Assembly (NCBI RefSeq): GCF_020171805.1 | Contig: NZ_JAIVAF010000006.1 | Span: forward strand, 1-64,000 | Direction: 5' to 3' | Length of the DNA stretch: 64,000 bases | Source: Guptibacillus algicola | GTDB lineage: Bacteria; Bacillota; Bacilli; Bacillales; Guptibacillaceae | In this document: positions 33,786-43,518 of the stretch, in pieces | How the letters are laid out: each line of letters starts with the position of its first letter | How positions within the stretch are numbered: position 1 is the first letter of the stretch | The notes under the pieces: model-generated | Told to the model about the DNA's origin: nothing | Seen by the model: the letters and a program-made list of their open reading frames with translations, nothing else | The model's database searches: none | Program-made: the position numbers and the translations under genes

Positions 33786-34565
33786 CTATTGAGCCGTATA
33801 CCCTCCGTCGATTACAGCAGCTTGTCCAGTAATACCCTTAGCTTGGTCACTAGCAAGGAACATCGTATAATCCGCAATCTCTTGAACAGATAATAGTCGT
33901 TTTTGAGGAACAAGTGGATAGATGACATCCTCTAAAACTCGTTCAAGTGGTACGTTTCTGCTCTCTGCAAGGTCTTCGAGCTGACCACGTACTAGCGGTG
34001 TATCAACGTAACCAGGACAAACGGCATTAACGGTAATACCATGCTCAGCACCTTCAAGTGCAGCAACTTTCGTTAAACCTATCACGCCATGCTTTGCGCT
34101 GTTGTAAGCTGACTTTCCAGAAAAACCAACTAAACCGTTGATCGATGACATGTTGATGATGCGACCCGCTCCCTGTTTCTTCATGATAGGAAACACTAGC
34201 TTCGTTGCAATGAAAGGCGCAACGAGCATTACCTTTGTGAGAAGCTCAAACTTCTCAGTAGGAAAGTCCTCTAAATTTGAGACGTGCTGGAGCCCGGCAT
34301 TATTTATTAACACATCAACAGAATGAAATTCTTCCAACGTTTTGTCCAACATATTCTGTACTTCTTCTTCTTTCGTTACATCACAACGTAAACCAAGAGT
34401 TGTCGCGCCTTCCTTACGTATCGTTTCAGCAGCATCCTTCACCTTCTGTTCATCAAGGTCACTCAGAACAACCTTTGCCCCGTGATCTGCAAACACTTTA
34501 GCAAGTTCTTTTCCGATTCCACTTGCCGCTCCAGTGATGACGATTACTTTATCTTTAACAAACAA
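33786..34565 (-). CDS. 3-hydroxybutyrate dehydrogenase (SDR family)
   Basis: A 259-residue short-chain dehydrogenase: TGAASGIG (11-18) for NAD, D37 favouring NAD over NADP, NNAG (88-91), catalytic S141, Y154, K158. The segment HGVIGLTKVAALEGAEHGITVNAVCPGYVDTPLVRGQ is typical of D-3-hydroxybutyrate dehydrogenases. It oxidises 3-hydroxybutyrate to acetoacetate. Downstream of the permease by 19 bp and followed by thiolase; context supports the assignment strongly. Confidence 0.9.
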   Translation of the reverse strand: MFVKDKVIVITGAASGIGKELAKVFADHGAKVVLSDLDEQKVKDAAETIRKEGATTLGLRCDVTKEEEVQNMLDKTLEEFHSVDVLINNAGLQHVSNLEDFPTEKFELLTKVMLVAPFIATKLVFPIMKKQGAGRIINMSSINGLVGFSGKSAYNSAKHGVIGLTKVAALEGAEHGITVNAVCPGYVDTPLVRGQLEDLAESRNVPLERVLEDVIYPLVPQKRLLSVQEIADYTMFLASDQAKGITGQAAVIDGGYTAQ

Positions 34566-34584
34566 CTGAATTCCTCCTTAACCC

Positions 34585-35904
34585 TTAAATTCCTAATCCA
34601 AGGCTGAATAAAATAATGGCGAGTGCTAAGCCTATGAGCGGAACGATTACAGTTAATGCTCCTACTGCACCATATGCATCTTGGTGTGATTCCCCACAAA
34701 TCGCTCGAATTGTCGTCACGACATAACCATTGTGTGGAAGGGAATCAAGAGCTCCAGAAGAAATAGCAATGGTACGGTGAAGTGCTTCTGGATTCACTCC
34801 AGCATCAATATAGTGCGGGGCAATAATTGGCAGTGCAATAACCTGTCCTCCTGAAGCAGAACCTGTTAGCCCGGCAATAACACTTACCGCGATCGCTCCC
34901 CCAATTAACGGACTGCCTGGAATTCCTGTCATAAAACCTACTGCCGTTTCAAATGCTGGAACAGCCTTCGCAACGCCTCCAAATCCTACAACTGCGGCGG
35001 TATTACCAATTGCGATCAAAGCACCGAGAGTACCATCGGAAACAGCTCGACCAAAGTTTGCAAAGTATTTTCTGTTTAGCAAATATGTAGCTATGATTCC
35101 ACCAAGAAGCGCTATGATCAATGCTGACTGCTTCAAGCTATCGTGGAAAATAAACGAAATGATCAAGACGATCACTAGTGGAACTAATCCCATTAGTGGA
35201 TGTGGTAGAGGACGGTCCTCAACTTCTGGATCTTCATCTCTTGCAGTAAATTTCTCACCCTTTGCCACAGCTTTTGAAATCATACGTTTCAGCCACCAGT
35301 AACCAAACCCTGCCATAAACAACGCAACGATAAGACTGACTTCCCAACCAGCATATGGGCTCGTACCTAGATATTCAATCGGAATCCAGTTTTGAATTTC
35401 CGGTGATCCAGCAGAAGTCATTGTGAACGTAACAGATCCAAATGCAAGCGCTGCAGGAATGAATCGACGCGGTAAGTCAGCTTGTTTAAATAAACTTACT
35501 GCCATCGGATACACTGAGAAAGCTACAACGAACAAGCTCACTCCACCGTACGTTAAGATCGCACACGCAAGAACGATAGCGAGTACTGCTTGCTTAATAC
35601 CTAGCTTCGCAACGACCCATTTTGATACACTATCAGCTGCTCCACTATCTTCCATCACTTTCCCGAAGATTGCCCCAAGTAAGAACATAGGGAACCATGA
35701 TGCAACAAAACCTGCGAATCCTCCCATGTAATTACCAACAAAATTGGCTGCTCCTTCTTCTACAAGCTGTGGAAACAATGGTAGAGCACTCATTAATGCT
35801 ACAAACAATGCACAAAGAGGCGCTACGACTAACAAGTTCATGCCTTTCATCGTAAGATAAATGAGTAGCAATAAACCTCCTATCAATCCAATCATACTTA
35901 ACAT
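34585..35904 (-). CDS. GntP-family permease, probable 3-hydroxybutyrate importer
   Basis: A 439-residue protein with about twelve membrane helices. Family hallmarks include GGVSLFVVAFSVYPMA, GSVTFTMTSAGSPEIQN, GLTGSASGGQVIALPI and SSGALDSLPHNGYVVT. Most GntP members carry gluconate, but its place between CoA transferase and hydroxybutyrate dehydrogenase genes, like yxjC of B. subtilis, points to 3-hydroxybutyrate or acetoacetate uptake. Substrate is inferred from context. Confidence 0.87.
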   Translation of the reverse strand: MLSMIGLIGGLLLLIYLTMKGMNLLVVAPLCALFVALMSALPLFPQLVEEGAANFVGNYMGGFAGFVASWFPMFLLGAIFGKVMEDSGAADSVSKWVVAKLGIKQAVLAIVLACAILTYGGVSLFVVAFSVYPMAVSLFKQADLPRRFIPAALAFGSVTFTMTSAGSPEIQNWIPIEYLGTSPYAGWEVSLIVALFMAGFGYWWLKRMISKAVAKGEKFTARDEDPEVEDRPLPHPLMGLVPLVIVLIISFIFHDSLKQSALIIALLGGIIATYLLNRKYFANFGRAVSDGTLGALIAIGNTAAVVGFGGVAKAVPAFETAVGFMTGIPGSPLIGGAIAVSVIAGLTGSASGGQVIALPIIAPHYIDAGVNPEALHRTIAISSGALDSLPHNGYVVTTIRAICGESHQDAYGAVGALTVIVPLIGLALAIILFSLGLGI

Positions 35905-35919
35905 TTTTGTTCCTCCCCC

Positions 35920-36588
35920 TTAAAATGCGTCATATGTAATATCTGACGCTACTACTAGTTCTGCACCAGTTGAGCTCTTGATGTCATCGAGCGTAAACCC
36001 TTTGGCTACTTCTTTTAATACTAGCCCTTCTTCGGTTACGTCGATCACAGCTCGTTCTGTGATAATCCGATCGACAACTCCTTTTCCTGTTAAAGGTAAT
36101 GAGCACTGCTCCACAATTTTAGGTGCGCCATCTCGATTCACATGATCCATAATGACTGCGATTTTCTTAGCACCATGTACAAGGTCCATCGCACCACCCA
36201 TTCCTTTGATCATTTTTCCTGGAATCATCCAATTCGCTAAATCGCCATTCATAGAAACTTCCATTCCTCCAAGAATAGCTAAATCAATATGACCTCCACG
36301 AATCATTCCAAAAGACTCTGCGCTATCAAAAAATGAAGCACCTGTAGTTGCAGTAACCGTTTCTTTCCCTGCATTGATTAAATCTGGATCTACATCTCCT
36401 TCTTCAGGATAAGCTCCTATGCCTAGTAAACCATTCTCTGATTGAAGTACAACGACTTTGTTTTCAGAGATATGATTCGCAACAAGAGTGGGCATTCCGA
36501 TTCCAAGATTGACGTAGAAACCGCTTTCAATTTCTTGTTCAGCTCTCCTAGCGATACGCTCTCTATTATTCGTTTTTGTTGTACTCAT
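35920..36588 (-). CDS. scoB: 3-oxoacid CoA-transferase subunit B
   Basis: A 222-residue CoA-transferase beta subunit. The catalytic glutamate lies in [11 protein letters not shown] (the ENG motif, E51 approx.), and [35 protein letters not shown] follows as in SCOT. With ScoA it moves CoA from succinyl-CoA to acetoacetate. Its start overlaps the scoA stop by 4 bp, so the two are translationally coupled. Confidence 0.93.
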   Translation of the reverse strand: MSTTKTNNRERIARRAEQEIESGFYVNLGIGMPTLVANHISENKVVVLQSENGLLGIGAYPEEGDVDPDLINAGKETVTATTGASFFDSAESFGMIRGGHIDLAILGGMEVSMNGDLANWMIPGKMIKGMGGAMDLVHGAKKIAVIMDHVNRDGAPKIVEQCSLPLTGKGVVDRIITERAVIDVTEEGLVLKEVAKGFTLDDIKSSTGAELVVASDITYDAF

Positions 36589-37292
36589 TTCATCATCTCC
36601 TGTCCCTCGCGTACTGTACGACGCTCAATACGTTTCTCTTGTTCAGCTTCCAACATTGCCTGTACGTAAATACCTGGTGTATGAATCTGATCTGGATCAA
36701 GCTGCCCTGTTGGAACGATGCATTCTACTTCTGCAAAAGTAACTTTTCCTGCTGCGGCGATCATAGGGTTAAAATTCCTTGCTGTTTTGTTGTATAGCAA
36801 GTTACCCATCTCATCCGCCTTGATCGCCCGAACAAGGCTATAATCTGCATGAAGTGCTTGTTCAAGAACATATTCTTTTCCATTGAACACACGTGTTTCT
36901 TTCCCTTTCGCAACCTCAGTCCCTACTCCTGCTGGCGTATAAAATGCTGGTATTCCTGCACCTCCAGCACGAATACGCTCAGCGAGCGTTCCCTGTGGAA
37001 TTAATTCGACTTCTAACTCTCCAGAAAGAACCTGACGTTCAAATTCTTTGTTTTCTCCTACATAGGAGCCGATCATTTTCTTAATTTGTTTTTTCTTTAA
37101 TAATAGGCCAAGCCCCCACTCATCCACTCCACAATTGTTTGAAATAACGGTAAGGTCTTTTACACCTGATTCAACCAACCCTAAGATCATTTGTTCAGGT
37201 ATTCCAACTAAACCAAATCCACCCACCATGATCGTGCTACCATCTTTAATATTTTGTACTGCTTCATAACCATTTCCAAATTGCTTTTTCAA
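36585..37292 (-). CDS. scoA: 3-oxoacid CoA-transferase subunit A
   Basis: A 235-residue CoA-transferase alpha subunit with the CoA loop [11 protein letters not shown] (~25-35) and [16 protein letters not shown] start at 37292 is chosen because AAAGGAG lies 8 nt before it; the frame opens 22 codons earlier but that extension runs over the sigma-54 promoter, so it cannot be translated from this transcript. First gene of the five-gene ketone-body operon. Confidence 0.9.
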   Translation of the reverse strand: MKKQFGNGYEAVQNIKDGSTIMVGGFGLVGIPEQMILGLVESGVKDLTVISNNCGVDEWGLGLLLKKKQIKKMIGSYVGENKEFERQVLSGELEVELIPQGTLAERIRAGGAGIPAFYTPAGVGTEVAKGKETRVFNGKEYVLEQALHADYSLVRAIKADEMGNLLYNKTARNFNPMIAAAGKVTFAEVECIVPTGQLDPDQIHTPGIYVQAMLEAEQEKRIERRTVREGQEMMK

Positions 37293-37325
37293 TCTTTCCA
37301 CTCCTTTCACATTCACTATATATAA

Positions 37326-37342
37326 TGCAAGTGCCATGCCAA
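37326..37342 (-). promoter_or_regulatory. Sigma-54 (-24/-12) promoter of the scoAB operon
   Basis: Minus strand TTGGCATGGCACTTGCA: TGGCATG, 4 bp, TTGCA, an excellent match to TGGCACG-N4-TTGCW. It lies 34 bp upstream of the scoA start, and the neighbouring gene encodes a sigma-54 activator. Confidence 0.92.
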
Positions 37343-37406
37343 CTCTCACTTTTTTCAAAAAACACTGAAAACGCTTGCTTTATAGCCTTCGTCCTCTTCT
37401 AGACGT

Positions 37407-37522
37407 TTCCGGTTTTTCGGAATCCCGTTCTTAATGTAGGTTACATAATAGATAAAACCTTCTACACTACTGAGAAAAAGAGAAAATTCCAGAAAACCGG
37501 AACGCATTCCGGTTTTCTGGAA
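37407..37522 (-). promoter_or_regulatory. Three upstream activator sites for the sigma-54 activator
   Basis: A 16-bp near-palindrome occurs three times: TTCCGGTTTTTCGGAA (37407-37422), TTCCAGAAAACCGGAA (37487-37502) and TTCCGGTTTTCTGGAA (37507-37522). Starts are 80 and 20 bp apart, so they face the same side of the helix. They lie 65-195 bp upstream of the -24/-12 promoter, the usual position for enhancer-type activators. Confidence 0.75.
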
Positions 37523-37526
37523 TTTT
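37480..37526 (-). terminator. Terminator of the activator gene, overlapping two activator sites
   Basis: The paired sites form a 16-bp perfect stem with a 4-nt loop, followed on the minus strand by TTTTCTCTTTTTC. The same DNA thus appears to serve as RNA terminator and as protein-binding enhancer. Confidence 0.7.
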
Positions 37527-38900
37527 TTAAAGATTATATTTTTTTATCTTGTCGTACAAGCTTGTTTTGCCTATTCCTAAGATTTTCGCAGCTTCTATTT
37601 TGTTATCGGAGCACTTTATAAGCGTTTTTCTGATCGCTTCTTTCTCTGCCTCTTCCATAACGTCTTTTAACTTTCGACCTGCTGCTACGATCGTCTTTTC
37701 TTCTGTTAAGTAATCAGGAAGGGACTCAACATCGAGTGTTTCACTTCTTGTGAGGTGTACGGCAGCTTCAAGTGCGTTCTCAAGCTCACGAGCGTTTCCT
37801 GGCCAGTTATGTTGAAGAAGAAATTGTAGTGCTGCTTTCTCTATCCCGAGTACTCGTTTACCAGTTTTTATAGCGATCTTCTTTACGAAGAGTTCTGCTA
37901 GAGGCTTTACGTCCTTAACTCGATCTCGTAATGGCGGAATGAACAATTGAATCACATTGATCCTATAAAACAAATCCTCGCGAAATCGTCGTTCTTCAAC
38001 CATGGCTTCAAGCGGTCTATTCGTAGCCGCAATGATGCGTACATCAACTTTTTTCGGCTGAAGGCTACCAAGACGTTCTACTTCTCGATCTTGAAGGACC
38101 CTTAACAATTTCACCTGCATGTTCACAGGCATATCGCCGATCTCATCTAGGAAGATCGTTCCATTATTCGCAAGCTCGAACTTCCCAGGTTTCCCACCTT
38201 TTTTCGCTCCTGTAAAAGCACCTTCTTCATACCCAAATAGCTCTGACTCTAACAATTGATCTGGAATCGCACCACAATTTACTTTTACAAAAGGACGATT
38301 GCTACGCTCACTCAATTGGTGAATACTGTGAGCGAACAGCTCTTTACCAGTACCACTCTCACCTCGAATCAGAACGGAGACATTGCCGCTCGCAATCTGT
38401 TTAACCTTATCTTTTAACGTTTGAATCGAATCTGAGACCCCAGCGATATCTGAGAGGGAATAGCTCGCACCATTTTCTTTTGCGGTCCCACTTCGATAGT
38501 ATTCAAGCTCTGAAAGAAGTCCCTTCACGTGGGTGTTCATTTGCTTCCACTGTTCAGTATCCCGAAAAATCACCGTACCAACAGCACCGATGAGTTCATC
38601 ATGATGATAGATTGGAACTCTGTTGGCGATCATATAGTTTCCGCGTATATATTGAAGGTCAGCAAGCTCAAGCTCACCTGTTCTTGCTACGATATGCATA
38701 CGCGTATTTTCGATAACATCCGTTACATGCTTTCCGATTACTTCTTCACTTTCCACTTCCAAGAACTCGCAGTATGTTTTGTTCATATAATCAATCACAC
38801 CGTCTCTATTTACAACGACAATCCATTCGTAAGCGTTATCAATAATCTTCTCCAAAATATTGCATTTGATCGTAAGCTCACCAGGGTTCACTTTAGCCAC
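37527..38900 (-). CDS. Sigma-54-dependent activator with PAS domain
   Basis: A 457-residue enhancer-binding protein: PAS domain (~15-120), coiled linker, AAA+ domain with Walker A GESGTGKE (180-187), sigma-54 contact loop GAFTGA (227-232) and Walker B TIFLDEIGD (248-256), then a Fis-type helix-turn-helix (~420-457). It has no receiver domain, so the PAS probably senses a metabolite. It lies directly upstream of the sigma-54 operon on the same strand and is most likely its activator (compare HbuR/AcoR-type regulators). Confidence 0.92.
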   Translation of the reverse strand: MAKVNPGELTIKCNILEKIIDNAYEWIVVVNRDGVIDYMNKTYCEFLEVESEEVIGKHVTDVIENTRMHIVARTGELELADLQYIRGNYMIANRVPIYHHDELIGAVGTVIFRDTEQWKQMNTHVKGLLSELEYYRSGTAKENGASYSLSDIAGVSDSIQTLKDKVKQIASGNVSVLIRGESGTGKELFAHSIHQLSERSNRPFVKVNCGAIPDQLLESELFGYEEGAFTGAKKGGKPGKFELANNGTIFLDEIGDMPVNMQVKLLRVLQDREVERLGSLQPKKVDVRIIAATNRPLEAMVEERRFREDLFYRINVIQLFIPPLRDRVKDVKPLAELFVKKIAIKTGKRVLGIEKAALQFLLQHNWPGNARELENALEAAVHLTRSETLDVESLPDYLTEEKTIVAAGRKLKDVMEEAEKEAIRKTLIKCSDNKIEAAKILGIGKTSLYDKIKKYNL

Positions 38901-38949
38901 TCCTCTTTCCTATCATTCTCTTATTGTAACATCACTCTTCCCTTCCTAA

Positions 38950-38986
38950 TCAAAAAGACCCTTGAGTTTTCCTCAAGGGCCCTTTC
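38950..38986 (-). terminator. Terminator of the VWA/MoxR operon
   Basis: Minus strand GGGCCCTTGAGG-AAAA-CTCAAGGGTC followed by TTTTTG, just after the last gene of the eight-gene operon. Confidence 0.88.
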
Positions 38987-38987
38987 T

Positions 38988-41729
38988 TCACTTTCGTTTG
39001 TTTTTTGCATCTAGTAATCTAGTCATTCGATCACTGTTATTCGTCTTATCCGATGGGGGCGAGGCTTTTTTATCAACGTTCTCTTTCGGAGGATCTACTT
39101 TTGAAAAGGGTCTCTTCGTAGAGCTAGTTTTTGAAGCAGATTTTAATCGTTCAAATTTCTGTGTGTTTACGTTCGTTTGAGCATGATCACTTCTAGCTAC
39201 CTTACTCTTCCAGTTAACTTTTACGAGACCAAAACGACGAAGTGCGATGTCCGCAATAAATAGGAAAAGTGTTAGTAACAATAAAATCTTCCAAATTGAC
39301 TGCCGCTCATTTCCTACAGGTATATTCCGAAGAAACACTTGATCAGACTCAGTCAGCACACGTCCGTTTCCCGCCTCGGCAATTGCTTCAAGCTTCTTTT
39401 GATCAAGCTCTACTGGACGGTACTCCTCATTATACGGAATCACAAACCCAGATTGATAAGCGTCGCTAACTTCGCCATTTTCCCGTTGTTCAACTTGAGC
39501 AAAATAGACGCCTGTTTCTCCTTTGAATGTTAGTTCATATTCTCCTGGAGCAGTAATTCTAAACTGAGAAGGCACTTCATTACCAGCTGAATCTATTATT
39601 TTTCCAGTGACGTCTCCTCCCCCTTCTTCATAAGCAGAAATTGATACTGTTGCCTGTTCACCTTGTTTCGTAGAAGTAAGCTCAAAGGTATCTCCTTCAA
39701 ATTGGGGGAGTGTTGATGTCACGATATTGTTCCAAAAAGGTGACCACTGCTTCCAAGATGGCCAGCCTCCAGACCATTCACCACTCAGGTCACTCGTCCA
39801 AGCAATCGTCTTTCCAAGACCATATTGCCATTTTGCAAGTACAGGATCTTCTTTCTCACTTTGAAGAAGTACAGAAGCGCGCCCTTTTGGTGTTGTCGCG
39901 ATATAGGCATTCATCCGCGGAACCCCGTCTTCAACGTACGGTTGCACTTCGCTTCCAGTCACAACAGGAAAGAAGGGATTGTCTTCAATATACGTTCTCG
40001 TTGTTAAAGCTGTCTCTCTAGCTAAGATACTTGGAATGGTCGAAGCATCCGACACGTTATAAAACCTTCCTTCTCCATACCCAGCTAGGTCTTCAAGAAG
40101 GATCTGATCCGCGTCTGAACCAATCGCAACAGTCGAGAGAGTGATGTCACTGTTTTCTGATGCCTGCATCATCCCCTCATAATCTGGTTGATTGTTTGCT
40201 TGGCCATCTGTAAGTAAAATGATGTGCTTTCTTTTCAACTCGAGAGGTGATAACCGTTGATAAGCAAGGGAGAGCGAAGAGAAGATTTCAGTTCCTCCAC
40301 CTGCAGTCACGCTTGTCACGGTTTCAATCACGTTCTTTTTGTCCTTAATTGGCTTCGTTTCGATGATTTCCCATGGTTGATCATCGAAAGCAATAAATCC
40401 GAACGTATCTCTTTCTCTCAACAATTCAACAGAACGTGCAGCTGCTTCTTTTGCAATATCGAGTTTATATCCTGTCATACTTCCTGAACGATCAAGGACG
40501 ATAACCAAACCGAGAGAAGGAATTTCTTTTTTTCCTTTCACATCCATATCGACAGGTAGGATGTTTTCGAGTGGCGTTTTGAAATACCCACCAAGTCCAA
40601 AGCTGTTCTTTCCACCTGTCATGATAAAGCCTGTTCCAAAGTCACGGACCGCTGACTCAATCATCGTCATTTGATCTTCACTAACTTGTGACCCAGAAAC
40701 GTTCGCAAATAGGATCGATTGATATTCAGCAAGACCTGTGAGGGATGTTGGGAGAAGTTCTGGAGTGATTTGCTTTACGAATAAATCAGTAGAATCGAGT
40801 GCTGCTACTGCATTATCGCCCTCTCCTTTTTCACCTTCTACTACTAAAATCCTCGGGGTACCTTTAATATTCGATATCCCATAGGCTTCATTATTTTCTG
40901 GGATCGCATCTGTAATGGCGTACACTTCAGCTTTGTATTCTTTGAATCCAGATTCTGAAACCTCATCATTAAATGTAAACCGATTAACCCCGGCTTCTAG
41001 TTGGACCTCTTTCTCTATAATTTGTTCGTTTCCACCGTAAATCCTTACACTCGCTTTCATTTCTTTGTTACTTTCAACGTTTAGTTCAAGACTTGCCGTT
41101 TCTCCAGTGTAAACGTTATTCGGCACACTAAAAGACGTGATTGCTGCGTCTTCTTGTGAATCAGGTTGGAACGCTTTTACATCAACGGTAATTCCTTGTC
41201 TAGCAAGTTCTTCAGCTCGTGCTACACCGTCATGAGTAGTCTCATTTCCATCTGTTAAAAGCACCACCCTCGATCGACGAGTAGAATCTAGTAAACTTCC
41301 TGCAACGCTCAAACCACTAGCAAGATTAGTAGCGGTACCGTCCGATTCTGCAAGAAACTCAACTTTTTCTTCTTCATAATGTCGAAGGTTACGTTCCACA
41401 TTCGCTCCTGCACCAAAAGTTACGATGCCAAACTCATCTTCAACTTTACTTTCTTCGAGAGCATCCTGAATATAGTTCTTCATCTCATCACTTTGGTTTT
41501 TTTGACTATCAGACCGGTCTACTACAAAAACGGTTGAGAGCTCTGTAACAGGTGTTACAATTTGCAGACCAGCAAGCGCAAAGATTAAACAAATAAATTG
41601 AAGCGACCTAAGCGAAATCAATACCCATTCCTCAGTGACGAATCTCATTTGCTTCCAGTACAAGAAGAGAGAGAATGTCACGAGAAGAAGCACTAAAAGC
41701 CAAAGGGGATGTTCAAATTGCATTCCCAC
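38988..41729 (-). CDS. Large membrane VWA-domain protein
   Basis: A 913-residue protein: two membrane helices at the N-terminus (10-58), a first VWA-like domain (~65-230, VVDRSDS), a beta-sandwich and glutamine-amidotransferase-like part (~290-400), a second VWA with complete DRSGSMTGYK metal motif (~404), another beta domain and a last helix near 845, followed by a basic tail. It resembles the YfbK/CglE-like exported VWA proteins of MoxR operons. GTG start is used because GGGAGG fits it; it overlaps the preceding gene by 17 bp. Confidence 0.8.
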   Translation of the reverse strand: MGMQFEHPLWLLVLLLVTFSLFLYWKQMRFVTEEWVLISLRSLQFICLIFALAGLQIVTPVTELSTVFVVDRSDSQKNQSDEMKNYIQDALEESKVEDEFGIVTFGAGANVERNLRHYEEEKVEFLAESDGTATNLASGLSVAGSLLDSTRRSRVVLLTDGNETTHDGVARAEELARQGITVDVKAFQPDSQEDAAITSFSVPNNVYTGETASLELNVESNKEMKASVRIYGGNEQIIEKEVQLEAGVNRFTFNDEVSESGFKEYKAEVYAITDAIPENNEAYGISNIKGTPRILVVEGEKGEGDNAVAALDSTDLFVKQITPELLPTSLTGLAEYQSILFANVSGSQVSEDQMTMIESAVRDFGTGFIMTGGKNSFGLGGYFKTPLENILPVDMDVKGKKEIPSLGLVIVLDRSGSMTGYKLDIAKEAAARSVELLRERDTFGFIAFDDQPWEIIETKPIKDKKNVIETVTSVTAGGGTEIFSSLSLAYQRLSPLELKRKHIILLTDGQANNQPDYEGMMQASENSDITLSTVAIGSDADQILLEDLAGYGEGRFYNVSDASTIPSILARETALTTRTYIEDNPFFPVVTGSEVQPYVEDGVPRMNAYIATTPKGRASVLLQSEKEDPVLAKWQYGLGKTIAWTSDLSGEWSGGWPSWKQWSPFWNNIVTSTLPQFEGDTFELTSTKQGEQATVSISAYEEGGGDVTGKIIDSAGNEVPSQFRITAPGEYELTFKGETGVYFAQVEQRENGEVSDAYQSGFVIPYNEEYRPVELDQKKLEAIAEAGNGRVLTESDQVFLRNIPVGNERQSIWKILLLLTLFLFIADIALRRFGLVKVNWKSKVARSDHAQTNVNTQKFERLKSASKTSSTKRPFSKVDPPKENVDKKASPPSDKTNNSDRMTRLLDAKNKRK

Positions 41730-43509
41730 GTCGATGCACCTCCCATTCGATTAATAAAATGAGAAGCCCTACTCCAGCAAATACATGCCACCACTCTACT
41801 ATCCCTGATTTTGCAGCAGGTCCAGATTCTTCTCCACTAGAAAAGGATTCATTTACTTGAGGCGACCATTCACTTGATGGAATACCTACAACGAAGTTTC
41901 GTTCCGAAAACCCATCGGAACGTTCTTCAATAATCGTATACATGTCAGGTTGATAAGGAACTTCGAGACTCCAATCATCCGTTAATTCTTTCACTGTTGT
42001 TCCATTACTATCTTCTATTACAGCAACTTTCGTGCTAGAGGAAAACGGTAATTCCATTGTATGACCAGGCACATATGTACCAAGAGTGGTTTGAGTCTTA
42101 CTCAGGGATTGAATCGTGTTTTGTACAAAAATCGGAAAACCAGGATGAAGGGGCCAATCGGAATCATTGATATCAAATGAAGCAACCATCATTTGTTTTC
42201 CTTCAAAATCTCCACTAAGCAAGACTGGAACGCCACCACTTTTCACAATGTGATCGAGATCGATCGAAATAGGATAAGCTGACTGAAGATACACGTCCTC
42301 CATGTTCACATACTTCAAAACGGGACGGTCTGAGCCAGTAAGTTTCGTTTCTAGTTTGATTTTCTTTTTCACGTGATAGTCTGTGCTTCCCTCCGCTACA
42401 GGTGAAAACAGCAATACTCCCCCTTTTTCAGGCCAGTTTGCTTTTTTCACTCCACTTAAGACATAAATAGCATCTTCACGTTCTGGGTATGAAAAAGAAC
42501 CGTTCTCTGATGTGAGGGTTATAGGATCATATCCAAGTAATGTAAATGCTCGTTTGATAAATGGTGACACGTCACCCGCAAAATAGATTTCAGGTGTAAC
42601 GTCTACATTAGAAAATGCATATTGCGTATTATCGATAGCGTAGTCATCATCTTCCTCGATATGCGCTTTGTAATAACGGTGCTCAGGTAATTCATCGAAT
42701 CGAAATGTATAGGATTCACCAGCCTCGACCACGTGCTTCTTTGTTTCAATCACCTTTTTTTCATTTGAATAGATTCCAACACTGATTGATGAAGATTCCT
42801 GCGTGTTATTTTTTACTGTTGCGGTTGCTTGGTTGTTCTTCACACCAAAGGTTAGTAAGGAAAGGTTCTCTACTTCCTCACCAATATTCCTTACAACCAC
42901 TTGAGACTGAACGTCACTAACCTCGTTTTCCTCTACATCATCTGAAAAAATGTAGATGCTCCCCTGTTGACCTGCTATGTATGATGCGGCGAGACTAACC
43001 GATTCAGTCATATTCTCTTCTTCATATGTAACCGAAAGATCTCCAACTAACGATTTCATTTTTCGTTTATCTGTTTCGTTTGCAAAAATTAGTTCTGGAA
43101 CAGCTCCCGCCGTGACCATCGTTAAACTCTGCTCATCTCCAAGATCATCTATAAGATCGAGCACTTCTTTCTTTGCGCGTTCAAACTTTGTTTCGTCCTT
43201 ACCTGCAGACATCGTAGCTGACGTGTCGAGCACGACTGCCCCTGTTTCTCCTGACATCTTATCGGTCACAACGAACGGCCTTGCGAGTGCAATGACAATG
43301 AGGATGACAAATAAAAGCTGCAGGTAGAATAAGAGGTTTTGTTGAAGTTTCCGCCACCATTTAGAAGCCTGCCACTCTTCAATAACTTGATTCCATAAAA
43401 AAGTCGAGGGGACTTGTGTTTTATCGAACTGCTTTCGAAATAAATAAAAGACGACGATCATAGCTGTTAAACTTAACATCCATAAAAAAGACGGCACTAT
43501 AAAACCCAT
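41713..43509 (-). CDS. BatA/VWA-domain membrane protein
   Basis: A 598-residue protein. The N-terminal BatA segment (MGFIVPSFLWMLSL...VPSTFLW) holds one helix and is followed by a second helix (~60-80), a VWA domain (~85-200; VLDTSATMSAG, where the last metal Ser is partly changed), beta-rich extracellular domains and a C-terminal helix near 572-590. BatA-type proteins work with MoxR ATPases. Coupled to the next gene by overlap. Confidence 0.82.
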   Translation of the reverse strand: MGFIVPSFLWMLSLTAMIVVFYLFRKQFDKTQVPSTFLWNQVIEEWQASKWWRKLQQNLLFYLQLLFVILIVIALARPFVVTDKMSGETGAVVLDTSATMSAGKDETKFERAKKEVLDLIDDLGDEQSLTMVTAGAVPELIFANETDKRKMKSLVGDLSVTYEEENMTESVSLAASYIAGQQGSIYIFSDDVEENEVSDVQSQVVVRNIGEEVENLSLLTFGVKNNQATATVKNNTQESSSISVGIYSNEKKVIETKKHVVEAGESYTFRFDELPEHRYYKAHIEEDDDYAIDNTQYAFSNVDVTPEIYFAGDVSPFIKRAFTLLGYDPITLTSENGSFSYPEREDAIYVLSGVKKANWPEKGGVLLFSPVAEGSTDYHVKKKIKLETKLTGSDRPVLKYVNMEDVYLQSAYPISIDLDHIVKSGGVPVLLSGDFEGKQMMVASFDINDSDWPLHPGFPIFVQNTIQSLSKTQTTLGTYVPGHTMELPFSSSTKVAVIEDSNGTTVKELTDDWSLEVPYQPDMYTIIEERSDGFSERNFVVGIPSSEWSPQVNESFSSGEESGPAAKSGIVEWWHVFAGVGLLILLIEWEVHRRGNAI

Positions 43510-43518
43510 TTCATCACC

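Noticed and set aside
37250-37358. Upstream 22-codon extension of scoA
   Set aside because: It crosses the sigma-54 promoter and would begin upstream of the transcription start.
38529-39014. 161-codon plus-strand frame over the activator gene
   Set aside because: Antisense shadow of the sigma-54 activator; no ribosome binding site and no domain, while the opposite strand has all AAA+ motifs.
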